Assembly: GCA_034003325.1 (NCBI GenBank)
Contig: JAVEYW010000012.1
Span: forward strand, 82,748 to 146,747
DNA length: 64,000 nucleotides
Reading direction: 5' to 3'
Source of the DNA: Desulfobacterales bacterium
GTDB taxonomy: Bacteria > Desulfobacterota > Desulfobacteria > Desulfobacterales > JAFDDL01
This document shows, in pieces, positions 25,829-35,156 of this stretch. The first letter of the stretch is position 1, and every line of letters starts with the position of its first letter. The position numbers and the translations under genes are program-made. The notes beneath the pieces are model-generated. The model did not search any database. It was not told where the DNA came from and was given only the letters and a program-made list of their open reading frames with translations.

Positions 25829-27803
25829 CTTTAATTTCGCTCTTTGAAAACGCACGTATTTATTTTTTCATCCTTCCTTCCCATTGCCTGCTCTATTAAT
25901 CGGCCATGGATTCAGCTTGAATCTATCAGATGCTGGTAGTCATAGTAGTGAAGTCGAACGTCCAGGATGGAGAGAATATCTTTTTGAAGATCATTAAGTT
26001 CGGATACAAAGCCACAGCTATCTCCGTCAGGTAGCGGTATTTGTCCCTGGACGATATCTTCGAACTCTTTCAGCATAAACTCGCTGCGCGGATTACGGAT
26101 ATCCTTTTTGTTTGGCATAAATCTATCCAATCCCCGGTTTCGGTTGTCGATATTATTCCTGGCGGTTCTCTCGATGATCACCAACATCTGCAAAGTGATT
26201 TTGAAGAGGAACAAAAATGCTTCTATTCGCTCAGGGGTATGCAGGTAGATGGGCTCAATGCTGTAAGGCCCCTTTGCCCGGCGGAAGGTGTGCTCGCACT
26301 TGTATTGGCTCTTGTGAGCCAGCATAGCTTTCTCGATGCTCAGTTTATCTGAGGGCTTGTTGGTTAGAAGCGGATAATCGCCGCACTGGGAGAGAGCTTT
26401 TTCGAAAGCATCTTTGTCAAGTTCATGTTGAACGCTGAAATGGTCATTGACTTCAGCTATCTTTTCCTTTTCAGAGTCTGCCGATGGCCTGCCGCGTTTG
26501 CTGTTCTTATAGGTGGTGACCGGATTGTTGATTACGGTGTAGGTGAAAAATAAGTCTGTGTTGTTTTTCTTCAAGATGGCGGCGCATGCCGCCTCTATCT
26601 GTTCCTAGCTTTTCAGCTTATAACTGTTGAGTTTGCCGGAAAGTTCTTTGAAATCGTCGCGTGTCTTCTGGATGCGGTTTTGCAACGCTTTTTGTTTTAG
26701 GGCGCGAAGACCATGATCGAACAGAATGATCATCCGCAGCTTGTAGGTTTTGTCTTCATGTGAAAATTCCATGGGGACTTCAAAGCCGCGGTTAACGTGC
26801 TCTTTATAAAGGATAAGTAGCTCACTGTCATGTTTGCTCAGTGCCTCTTCAAAGATATTCTTGTAGGATTCATACATCGGCGCCGGAGCGATGAAAAACC
26901 CATCATTGTCTGAAATATGCGCCATGTTCTCGTGAGTGATCAATTTCGAATCAGCCACGTAAAGGAAATCATGGCCGTCGAGCAGATCAATCAGTTTGTG
27001 CCACTGCTCGACATAGGTAGTTACATCAGCCGTATTGCCGCTATAGACCTTTTGAAATAATGGGAAGGCGTGATCGGAACTAACGGACATCGACCAGACA
27101 AGTTGCTTTAGGTCCTTGCGGTGCTTTTTACTATGCCCAAACGTGACACGGATGCTGCGGTCGGTCTTGTTGTTGTCGGCATTACCGTAAACAGACATTG
27201 AGGTTGTATCATTGTGACAGACAGGAGTTTGGATTTAAAACACCTCGATCATATTCCGGGTGATAGCCAGTTCGAGCTCCCCGATTCCATAAGAAAATAT
27301 GGCATCCAGGGTATTGGCAAGCCGGTCGTCGAAGAACTCTTCGGGCGCAATATTGGGTAGCATCACGTTGAGCACGGTTTTTTCTGCGGCAAATTTGCAA
27401 ATTCGATATAGTTGCATGACCTGAAACAGTATGCCGGAAACCATAGCCATGGCAGCTTGGCTAAGGGTGAAGATTTTCCTTCTTAGATTCGGCTCAACCT
27501 GATCATTTATGATGCGCTGGATCCCACATTGATCAAAATAACGGTGCAGGATCGGTGCAAATCCAACCGCTTGTGTTTGGACATTTTTGATAACTGGTGG
27601 TATCAATTGCAGCGCCCTCCTTAACATGCTGGAAAGACTCTGCTTTTTAACAGTAAAAATCTAGTTTGATTTCAGTTGGTTATATGGGTTTATTTGGAAT
27701 TATTGTGTGAAAAAGCGCTCAATCTATAACAGTTATATATTTTTAATGATTTCCTTTGATTTTTAATTTATAAAACCAATAAACGGAACAAGCGAAATTC
27801 AAG
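25829..27803 (-). mobile_element. IS1634-family insertion sequence, copy A (transposase with two stops)
   Basis: Bounded by imperfect terminal inverted repeats: CTTTAATTTCGCTCTTTG at the left end and, on the reverse strand, CTTGAATTTCGCTTGTT at the right end (27787-27803). The same pair of ends brackets a second, deleted copy at 28701-29920. The right end abuts the remnant of an old-yellow-enzyme gene. I could not identify a clear target duplication. Confidence 0.75.
25912..27627 (-). pseudogene. IS1634-family transposase, interrupted by two in-frame stops
   Basis: About 570 codons in a single frame. The N-terminal DUF4277-like part (GFAPILHRYFDQCGIQRII) is followed by a TAA after MIEVF (27235), then by the DDE core (LLDGHDFLYVADSKLI), a TAG after YKLKS (26605), and the C-terminal part with CEHTFRRAKGPYSIEPIYLHTPERIEAF, which carries the catalytic Glu region. 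Both stops are in-frame point changes, not frameshifts, so the copy is probably inactive. Confidence 0.8.
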
Positions 27804-28284
27804 ATAAAGATGAACTGCGCTGATTTTATCGATAACGCACTGGCAATCGATGATTCATTGCCGGTCGCGAAAAGATTTGCCGATGCTGGGTTTAAAGTCA
27901 TTGGGGTAAGCTGTGGTATAATAGGTGATTAAAAATGGCTTAAAACAGTCAGAATTAGCCAGCACAGGCCTGGAATTTTAACAGAGAATGAGGAAGCCTA
28001 CTTCGAAGGATATGCTCGCCATATTAAAAAAGAAATTACAATTGCATTAATCCTCCTATAGGGGTTTGAGATCCTTTGAGGTCGCCGATTTGATTATAAA
28101 CGACGGAATTACCGATTACATTAAAATGAGCCAACCGTTTATCCGAGAGCCAGACTTGATTAACCGATTGCAAATGGGATGCCTGCGTAAAGCAGAATGT
28201 ATATCGGACTATTTGTGCTTCAATCCGGGCTTTAAGGATGAGGGAGTATATTGTGTCATTAAAGAGAGGAGTTTAAAAAAGTAA
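27783..28284 (+). pseudogene. Remnant of an old-yellow-enzyme-type NADH:flavin oxidoreductase (C-terminal part)
   Basis: The frame starting near 27783 reads FKIKMNCADFIDN, then DDSLPVAKRFADAGFKVIGV, a TGA at about 27929, and RPGILTENEEAYFEGYARHI. After a frame change near 28055 it reads GLRSFEVADLIINDGITDYI, then KMSQPFIREPDLINRL and CISDYLCFNPG. These are, in order, the C-terminal strands and the flavin-phosphate region of OYE-family reductases. The N-terminal half is absent, and the IS1634 end sits at the break. Some OYE-type enzymes dearomatise polycyclic aryl-CoA esters, so its loss in this island is notable. Confidence 0.75.
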
Positions 28285-28335
28285 TATTGGAATTTTTGGG
28301 AAGAAAGATTTTCCTCTGCCCATAGGTTGAATAAT

Positions 28336-28653
28336 ATGCAAAAAATGCAAATTAAGGTCAAGTTCCTGTCTGTTTTTGCCAATAAAATTGGGACAACCGA
28401 AGAAATAATAGAGCTCTTTGAAGATTATAAAATTTCAAAACTAATAAAAATAATAACAAAAAAATATAAAGATGGTCTTAGTGACTATATTTCAGTTTGC
28501 GGTGATGATTATGCCTTTAATCAACTGATCAAGATAGGCATACAAATCGGTGGTGAAGGGAGAGTCCAGATGATTGATTATATGGACGGTCCTGATACGA
28601 TCTTAAATAATGGAGATATTGTATTCATTTATTACGCACTATCAGGTGGATAA
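28336..28653 (+). CDS. MoaD/ThiS-family sulfur carrier protein
   Basis: A ~105-residue ubiquitin-like protein ending in YYALSGG, with the diglycine tail needed for adenylation and thiocarboxylation. The start could be TTG 28327, ATG 28336 or ATG 28345; I prefer 28336. MoaD supplies sulfur for the dithiolene of molybdopterin/tungstopterin. The AOR-type tungstoenzyme encoded at 35.7 kb would need such a cofactor, so this is likely a dedicated copy. It is flanked by the OYE remnant and a decayed IS1634. Confidence 0.8.
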   Translation: MQKMQIKVKFLSVFANKIGTTEEIIELFEDYKISKLIKIITKKYKDGLSDYISVCGDDYAFNQLIKIGIQIGGEGRVQMIDYMDGPDTILNNGDIVFIYYALSGG

Positions 28654-28778
28654 ATGTCATTAAATTCGAAATTCATTTGTTCGATTAAATTGTTTAAAAA
28701 CTTTGATTTCGCTCTTTGAAAAAAAAGGTTTTGATAATTTCCGATAGTTCGAAATTTTTCTGCCAGTATTATGAGATA

Positions 28779-29610
28779 CTATGAGCTTTTGAAGAGATAC
28801 GCATAGGAGTAACAGCGTTTGGGCAGCTCAAGTATGGTCAAAATATCGCTTTGCAGGTTGGTTAGTTCAGATACGAAGCTGTAGTCTTTTCCGTCGGGAA
28901 GACGTATATGCCCGCTGACAACATGCTCGAACTTTTGAAGTAGATATTCGGCTTCCGATGTCCGGTAATCTTTACGGTTAGGCATGAAATCACCCAGTCC
29001 TTAGTCCCGAGCCTGGATGTTTTTGCGGGCCGACCGTTCGATCAATACAACGGCTTGCAGTGCGAACTTGAAAAGGAACAGATAAGTCTCAATCCGGTCG
29101 GGCGTATGCAAATAAATCGGTTCAAGCTGAGCGGTACTGCTTGCTGTAGCCGAAAGTGATCGTGATACTTCGATCGGTTTGGCGATTGTCAACGCTCCCA
29201 TACACAAAGGCACAAGTGGTGTCGTTATGACAGATGTCGGTTTGAATATCGAAGGCATTGATCATGGCGTTGGTAATTATGCCCTCCAGATTTCCCAGAC
29301 CGTAACTATAGAGGGCATCCAGAGTGTCAGCCAAGCGGTCATCAAAGTAGTCCTGCGGCGCGGCCGGGAAACAGCGCATCAAGAACCGTGCTCTCTTTTG
29401 CAAACTGGCAGATCCGGTACAACTACATCACCTGGAACAGAATGCCGGTAATCATTGCGATACAAGCCTGCCCATGGGTAAGGGCTTTGCGTCTCGGATC
29501 AGTGGGTACATGCTCATCAATGATATCCACAATGCCGCATTTTTCGAAATAATGCGGCAGAATCGGGGCAAATCCAACTGGTTTGGTTTTTTAACATCGT
29601 TGATGACATT
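28779..29610 (-). pseudogene. IS1634-family transposase fragments
   Basis: Pieces in changing frames match copy A. An N-terminal piece (VINDVKKPNQLD, frameshifted thereafter) is followed by YFDDRLADTLDALYSYGLGN with DICHNDTTCAFVYGSVDNRQTD, then a fused C-terminal helix (LEPIYLHTPDRIETYLFLFK) and the end FVSELTNLQSDILTILELPK. The whole catalytic middle is deleted. Confidence 0.8.
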
Positions 29611-29718
29611 TTTAGACCCTTTACCAGAAACATGCACGCTTTTGCGTGTATATTCGCCGAAGGTGAAAGATGGCTTTTATGCATCCCAGTATTCCAGCAT
29701 CCGGCTTTGCCGGATTAG
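29611..29718 (-). repeat. Dispersed ~110 bp palindromic repeat, copy 3
   Basis: Same order as copy 1 with CCCTTTACCAGAAACATGCACG, the short hairpin, two degenerate GCATCCCA units and the palindrome CCGGCTTTGCCGG. It sits at the broken 5' end of the copy B transposase, so it either inserted there or marks the deletion point. Confidence 0.85.
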
Positions 29719-29926
29719 GCATATATGTAATTTCCGTAAAGTATAGAAATCACATATAATATCAGCAATAAAAAATCTATGCATATTTTCAAAAATTACA
29801 GCTTGTTATATTTAGCTATATGGGCATATGTGCAATTTTTCGTTGCTTTCCACAAAACATCATTGAATTTCGCCGTATTTTAAATTTATTAACTACTATC
29901 TGTAACAAGCGAAATCCGAGTTAATA

Positions 29927-30898
29927 ATGACTTTTTATGCTTTCGCTCATCAATATTTTCTTTGGTTTGCGCTTTTATTTCTTCCTACCGCCCTATTTTT
30001 GCGCTTTATTTTCTCCATTCGTCTTATCATACAAAGTGCACCAAGATTCAAAAAGAATAAATTGAAATACATCACATCAGTATTAAGCAGAAGCTTCTTC
30101 CCATTAAATTCTCTTTATTTGGAAAAGCCTCACTATTCATTCCTGCGACTGTTTTTTCATGTGACGCTCATTGCTCTACCAGTATGGCTTCCAATGCACG
30201 TTTTCACATTATCTTATTCACGCCTGGGTTTGGCTTGGACACCGCTTCCCCTGCATATTTCCGAGATATTGACCATAATGGTCATAATGCTCTGTGCGGT
30301 TTTTTTTCTTCGAAGAGTTCTAATTTCCAAAATCAGGAGGAATTCCAATGCATGGGATTTTTTGCTGTTAGGTCTCGTCGCCGCCCCTTTTACAACTGGC
30401 TATTTATCGGTGCATGATCCATTTGGAAGCAGGTTCCAGTTCTTATCCGACAATATGTATACGTTGCACGTTATTACCGGTGAGATCATGCTGATTGTGG
30501 TCGGATTTCTTTTTATAAGAGTCTATCTGGATAAAAAAGTATGTATTGCATGTGCCGCATGTACGGAGAACTGTCCCACACAGGCATTGGCGTATCAAGA
30601 TCTTAAAACTGATAGGTTTTTTTATTATTCTCATTATCGATGCATTGCTTGTGCCACATGCATGAGCATATGCCCGGTCAACGCTGTGTCTTTAAAACAT
30701 GTGATAAGTCTAAGAAGATTTATTCAACTTAAACCCAAATCACCAATATTGAGCCATGAACTGATAAAATGCGATCTATGTGAAAGATCCGTCGCTTCTG
30801 TTGGACAAATTGGAAAAATAGAAGAGGCTATCGGTTCTGGAGAAATAAAATTATGTGAAAGGTGCCGGAGATTATACGCCGCGTTTTTACTTGAGTAA
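29927..30898 (+). CDS. Membrane-bound ferredoxin (transmembrane N-terminus plus 2[4Fe-4S])
   Basis: A 323-residue protein. Five or six transmembrane helices occupy residues ~8-215 (for example FFHVTLIALPVWLPMHVF and VITGEIMLIVVGFLFIRVYL), with several histidines that could bind heme b, as in NarI/DsrM-type subunits. A ferredoxin domain (~215-260) has CIACAACTENCP and CIACATCMSICP. A further CDLC...CERC set closes the protein. It could pass electrons between the quinone pool and a soluble low-potential ferredoxin, perhaps the donor for the aryl-CoA-reductase-like enzymes. It starts just after an IS1634 end. Confidence 0.75.
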   Translation: MTFYAFAHQYFLWFALLFLPTALFLRFIFSIRLIIQSAPRFKKNKLKYITSVLSRSFFPLNSLYLEKPHYSFLRLFFHVTLIALPVWLPMHVFTLSYSRLGLAWTPLPLHISEILTIMVIMLCAVFFLRRVLISKIRRNSNAWDFLLLGLVAAPFTTGYLSVHDPFGSRFQFLSDNMYTLHVITGEIMLIVVGFLFIRVYLDKKVCIACAACTENCPTQALAYQDLKTDRFFYYSHYRCIACATCMSICPVNAVSLKHVISLRRFIQLKPKSPILSHELIKCDLCERSVASVGQIGKIEEAIGSGEIKLCERCRRLYAAFLLE

Positions 30899-31161
30899 AA
30901 TTTATCATAGCTGCTATTACAGTAAGTTTAGACCCAAAATAAGCGTATATTAAAAGAAGCAAAACTTTTTCAGGCTTTTGAATTACTTCTATGATTTTTA
31001 TATAAAAAGTAATGCTGGAAAAATCTGTTGGGCACACTTCTCCTCATGATTGGTGTTGTAATAAGAAATTTTTTACTCTGTTTATGATCGATATCCTTTC
31101 AGTTACTGTGTTGGAATGAGCTCGCGGTTGCTGTTGCAACGGCTGCCCAGAAGATAGATCC

Positions 31162-31676
31162 TTACTGAAAAACTAATGATCTTAGCATATTCAAAAAGTT
31201 GAAGGTGTGGTTGAGCTTATCATTGTATCCGATTATCCTGTAACAAATCCGCCTACCGGTTCTGATAATGACACACGGTATTTGAATAAACATATTGACG
31301 AACTTTTTAAATTCCATGCGAATGATTTGAGCGCCAATGGGACGATAATGCATCAGCATGCCATACAGGCTTTCAGGTCCCAGGCCAGCGACGCAATGAC
31401 CATATAGGCCCAGTTGGAAACAAGGTTGTCAGAGGGGGGATTGAATGGCTCGGACTTCGTTTTTGAGTTGTTCGATGTCGTTTTTGTGATCCGCCGGCCG
31501 CGATAAAATTCAATCAGTTCCTTTGCGGACATCTTTGTCTCGTTTGTAATGTAAAAAAAATACCGAACGTCGTCAAAAAGCTTAAGTTCGCCCTTTGTCA
31601 CTTTTATGATTTTTTTGAGCGCGACCATTCGATAGCATTTTTCACATTTGCCGGGCTGATATGAAAACTCTGCCAT
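31162..31676 (-). pseudogene. IS1380-family transposase, 3' fragment
   Basis: The first frame reads AEFSYQPGKCEKCYRMV, then FDDVRYFFYITNETKMSAKEL and SDNLVSNWAYMVIASLAWDLKA. After a frame change near 31355 it reads AQIIRMEFKKFVNMFIQIP and VIIRTGRRICYRIIGYN, the typical C-terminus of IS1380 transposases. The N-terminal half is missing. Confidence 0.8.
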
Positions 31677-31816
31677 ATATTCCGATTCGGTCTGAATGTT
31701 TACAAAATTTTTCCCGATTTCATCCTAATTTGAAAATAGCGCACATTTTTGTTCCTTTATTTACGGTGCCTTACATCGGATATTTTATTAGCTCGTAACA
31801 TAATTTGATAAATTTC

Positions 31817-31866
31817 TTGACAAGAGGCAAAATAATGGATTATGTGTTATCAAACAAACGTTTGGT
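31817..31866 (+). promoter_or_regulatory. Sigma70-like promoter with putative TetR-type operator, copy 2
   Basis: TTGACA at 31817-31822 is followed after 17-18 bases by TTATGT/TATGTG. ACAAACGTTTGGT lies at 31854-31866, preceded by a further CAA and followed by AAAATT, as in copy 1 at 23557. It lies 64 bases before the acyl-CoA ligase start and probably drives the 16.6-kb collinear block that ends at the terminator near 48.6 kb. Confidence 0.65.
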
Positions 31867-31929
31867 AAAATTTTGTCAAGCCCCTTCAATTTGTCAAGCC
31901 TCTTCAAGCGTCATTATTAGGAGCCTGTA

Positions 31930-33465
31930 ATGAACTCTTTTATCGATTTTCTTGCCTTACATGCCAGTAAGCAACCAGATAAATTGGCAGTCATTTTCAA
32001 TGATATTAAAATGACTTACCGCCTTTTAAATGAGAGGGTTTGCAAATTAGCCAATGCTCTTCAGAAGTTGGGGGTAAGAAAGGGTAATAGAGTTGCTATA
32101 CTGCTTCATAATGGAAACGAGATAGTCGAAGCGGTTTACGCCTCTGCGAAAATCGGAGCGGTATCCATTTCCCTGAATTTCAGGTTAGTTGGGCGGGAGC
32201 TTGTCTATATTATAAATGATAGTGATGCTTCTGTAGTCATTTATGGGCAGGAATTTAGTGAAATTATCGATTCCATCAGGCCCGAATTGGATAAAGTTCG
32301 AAATTTCATTTTGGTTGGATCTGATGGAAATCATTCTAACACGTTAAGTTATGAAAAACTTATCCAGAGCAATTCTGCCGAAGAACCCCACATCCAGATT
32401 TCTTTGGAGGATGAATCTTCCATTATTTACACCTCTGGAACCACAGGAAAGCCAAAGGGGGTTCTCAGAACCCATAGAGCGAACCTGTGGGCATCATTAA
32501 ATCAGATTCTGGAAATGGGGCATCGGTCAAAAGATATTGAAATGTACGTCGTACCTTTATTCAATGTGGGTTTTTTTAATTACCTTACACCTAACATAGT
32601 TGCTGGCGCCACCGTAATTGTCGCCAGGCAGTTCGATCCCATAGATGTGCTTCAGAAAATACAGGAGGAGAAAGTTAATCGGATTTTCATGGTCCCCATC
32701 ATGTGGAATCGTTTAATGTCGGAAATGGACAAGCATAGCTATGATGTCAGCTCACTTAAGACCGCATCCTCAGGGGCCGCCAGCTGTCCTTTATCCATCA
32801 AAAAAAAAATGGAGGAGTATTTTCCGGGAATTCAGATTTGGGAGGCTTACGGTCTATCGGAAGGCGGGGTCACATTGCTTCATCCCGAAGACAGTATTCG
32901 AAAAATCGGTTCTGTTGGCAAACCTACGATGACAAATGAAGCAAGAATTGTCGATTATCAGGACAATGAAGTCGAAGCTAACCAGATTGGTGAGATCATA
33001 TTCCGGGGCCCAAGCATAATGAAGGAATATTACAAAAACCCTAAGGCAACGCAGGATGCATTTAAAAGCGGGTGGTTTCATACCGGTGATTTAGCCAAAG
33101 TTGATGAAGAAGGTTTTATCTATATCGTCGATCGTAAGAAAGACATGATCGTCAGTGGTGGTGAAAACATTTATCCCAAAGAGATAGAGGAAGTCCTGTT
33201 TATGCACCCCAAAATTTATGAAGCGGCTGTTATCGGCTTGCCCGATGAGAAATGGGGCGAATCGGTCATGGCGGTGGTGGTTGCCAAGCCTGGAGAAAAG
33301 CTGTCTCCTGAAGAGGTGGTCTCTTTTTGCCAAAAAAATCTTGCTAGTTACAAGAAACCAAAGTTCGTCGAAATTGTAAATTCTTTGCCTACTAATCCTT
33401 CCGGTAAAGTGGTCAAGCATAAACTGAGGAGCCGTTTTATGGAAAAATACAATTCAAACAGATAG
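31930..33465 (+). CDS. AMP-forming acyl/aryl-CoA ligase
   Basis: A 511-residue ANL-superfamily enzyme. The P-loop SIIYTSGTTGKPKGVLRTH lies at residues ~156-175, the A5 motif (IWEAYGLSEGG) near 306, A7 (GWFHTGDL) near 384, A8 (DRKKDMIVSGGENIYPKEIEE) near 398 and the catalytic Lys in PSGKVVKHKL near 500. It activates a carboxylic acid to its CoA thioester with ATP. As the first gene of the long operon behind the operator, it is likely the substrate-activating step. Substrate class (aromatic, alicyclic or aliphatic) cannot be read from sequence. Confidence 0.9.
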   Translation: MNSFIDFLALHASKQPDKLAVIFNDIKMTYRLLNERVCKLANALQKLGVRKGNRVAILLHNGNEIVEAVYASAKIGAVSISLNFRLVGRELVYIINDSDASVVIYGQEFSEIIDSIRPELDKVRNFILVGSDGNHSNTLSYEKLIQSNSAEEPHIQISLEDESSIIYTSGTTGKPKGVLRTHRANLWASLNQILEMGHRSKDIEMYVVPLFNVGFFNYLTPNIVAGATVIVARQFDPIDVLQKIQEEKVNRIFMVPIMWNRLMSEMDKHSYDVSSLKTASSGAASCPLSIKKKMEEYFPGIQIWEAYGLSEGGVTLLHPEDSIRKIGSVGKPTMTNEARIVDYQDNEVEANQIGEIIFRGPSIMKEYYKNPKATQDAFKSGWFHTGDLAKVDEEGFIYIVDRKKDMIVSGGENIYPKEIEEVLFMHPKIYEAAVIGLPDEKWGESVMAVVVAKPGEKLSPEEVVSFCQKNLASYKKPKFVEIVNSLPTNPSGKVVKHKLRSRFMEKYNSNR

Positions 33466-33502
33466 TTTGAATTATAAACATGATTTGTCAGAAAGGAATA
33501 CC

Positions 33503-33970
33503 ATGAGCATTGGACATATAGAAACCGAGATAATTGATGGAAAAAAAGCATCTCCTGTTCCCTTTGCGCCCGGGTTTTTGACGGAACCATTAGATCACAT
33601 CAACAACATTCGATTAAGAGGGAGCAGATGCCGTTCCTGCGGCATCACTCTTTTTGGCACCAGGTATGCCTGTGAAAACTGCTGCTCAAGAGAATTGGAG
33701 AGCGTAGTCCTGAGTCAGCATGGGAAAATTTATAGCTTCACTGTTGCCAATTTCCCTCCGCCGCCTCCATATGCGGGATCAAGCGATCCATTTATTCCTT
33801 ACGCCATTGCATGGGTGGATCTGCCCGAAGGAGTGCGGCTGATTTCGACATTGACAGATTGTGAACCTGAAAATCTGAAAATCGGGTCAGATGTCGAATT
33901 AGTTATAAACAAGGGGTGGACAGAAAAGGACGGAACCGAAGTTATCAGCTATGCATTCAAACCCGTTTAA
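33503..33970 (+). CDS. DUF35 OB-fold protein with Zn ribbon (acyl-CoA-associated)
   Basis: A 155-residue protein starting at an ATG with GAAAGGA upstream. A rubredoxin-like Zn ribbon with CRSCG and CENCCS lies at residues ~37-62, followed by an OB fold (KIYSFTVANFPPPPPYAG, VELVINKGW). DUF35 proteins pair with non-canonical thiolases as small subunits, as in benzoylsuccinyl-CoA thiolase BbsAB and steroid retro-aldolases. The next gene, 25 bp away, is just such a thiolase. Confidence 0.88.
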   Translation: MSIGHIETEIIDGKKASPVPFAPGFLTEPLDHINNIRLRGSRCRSCGITLFGTRYACENCCSRELESVVLSQHGKIYSFTVANFPPPPPYAGSSDPFIPYAIAWVDLPEGVRLISTLTDCEPENLKIGSDVELVINKGWTEKDGTEVISYAFKPV

Positions 33971-33995
33971 ATAAAAAAACGAAAGGTGAAATAAG

Positions 33996-35138
33996 ATGAC
34001 GGAATCTGCTATTATAATCGGAGTTGGAATACATAAATTCGGCCGTTTTGATGGCAAGCATTATTCAGAACTGGGTTTGACTGCCGTGGAAATGGCCCTT
34101 GCTGATGCCGGAATGAATATCAGGGATATTCAAGCAGTATTCTGCTCAACGGTTTTTCTGCCAATGTCCGTTGGGGTTAGAGTTATGAATCATTTCGGTC
34201 GAACCGGAATACCAATCGTGGATGTCGAGGCGGCATGTGCGGCGGGCGTTTCGTGCCTCGATATGGCGCAGACAGCTATAAAAGCAGGAAAATATGACGC
34301 TGTTCTTGCATTAGGCGTTGAAAAGATGCCCAGGGGCTTTATGAATCCGGAATTGATATTTGAAAGATGGCAGTGCCTGATGGGCCTGAGCCAAAATCCA
34401 GCATACTGGGCAATGAATGCCAGGAGGCATATGCATGATTACGGCACCACAATCGAACAGATTGCGAAAGTTGCGGAAAAAAATCATCGAAACAGCGTGA
34501 ACAACCCCTATTCAATGTATCAAAAAGAGTTTCCGATAGATGCCATTCTCAAGTCTCCCGTGATTAACGATCCCATTCGGTTACTTATGGTTTGTGCGCC
34601 AAATGAAGGCGCCGCAGCCGCAATAGTCTGCAATGAAAGGACGGCCCGTAAATTTTCGCAGAAACCGATTAAGATTGCCGCATGTGTTCATCGGGTTTCT
34701 CAGTTTCCATTAACGCAAGTGGCAGCCTTTTGCGCCACTCCGACAGCAAATCCAACCGTCCATGCTTTGGCTGCGAAAGACGCCTATGAGGAGGCCGGGG
34801 TCGGGCCGGATCAAATCGACTTTGCTGAGGTTCAGGATACGGATGCATTCTGTGAAATCGAGGCATATGAAGAGTTGGGATTCTGCCCCAAAGGCCGAGG
34901 AGGGGAGTTAATTGATCAGGGCATTACAGAAATCGGCGGAAAAATTCCGGTTAATGCGAGTGGGGGATTAATTTCCAAGGGCGAACCAGTGGGCGCTTCA
35001 CACCTGGGGCAGGTTTTTGAACTAGTAAAACAGATCAGAGGCGAGGCTGGAACTCGCCAGATCAACAATGCAAAAGTAGGGCTTGCCCATGTTTACGGGG
35101 CACATGGGCACTGTGGAGTAACTATTTTGAAAAGCTAA
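33996..35138 (+). CDS. Thiolase of the BbsB / lipid-transfer-protein type
   Basis: A 380-residue thiolase-fold protein. DVEAACAAGVSCLDMAQ (~residues 75-92) contains the nucleophile Cys region, and the C-terminus has GGLISKGEPVGASHLG and VYGAHGHCGVT with the His and Cys of the active site. With the DUF35 partner it resembles heterodimeric benzoylsuccinyl-CoA thiolase or steroid side-chain aldolases rather than stand-alone acetyl-CoA acetyltransferase. It would cut a beta-ketoacyl-CoA (or aldol) to release a shorter acyl- or aryl-CoA. Confidence 0.85.
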   Translation: MTESAIIIGVGIHKFGRFDGKHYSELGLTAVEMALADAGMNIRDIQAVFCSTVFLPMSVGVRVMNHFGRTGIPIVDVEAACAAGVSCLDMAQTAIKAGKYDAVLALGVEKMPRGFMNPELIFERWQCLMGLSQNPAYWAMNARRHMHDYGTTIEQIAKVAEKNHRNSVNNPYSMYQKEFPIDAILKSPVINDPIRLLMVCAPNEGAAAAIVCNERTARKFSQKPIKIAACVHRVSQFPLTQVAAFCATPTANPTVHALAAKDAYEEAGVGPDQIDFAEVQDTDAFCEIEAYEELGFCPKGRGGELIDQGITEIGGKIPVNASGGLISKGEPVGASHLGQVFELVKQIRGEAGTRQINNAKVGLAHVYGAHGHCGVTILKS

Positions 35139-35156
35139 AGAAACAGGATTGTTGAG

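Larger units (their letters stand above)
28701..29920 (-). mobile_element. IS1634-family insertion sequence, copy B (deleted)
   Basis: Has the same ends as copy A: CTTTGATTTCGCTCTTTG at 28701 and, reversed, CTCGGATTTCGCTTGTT at 29904-29920. Its transposase is broken and shortened, and a dispersed palindromic repeat lies inside it at 29611-29718. The right end is six bases from the start of the membrane ferredoxin gene, so it may influence that gene's expression. Confidence 0.7.
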
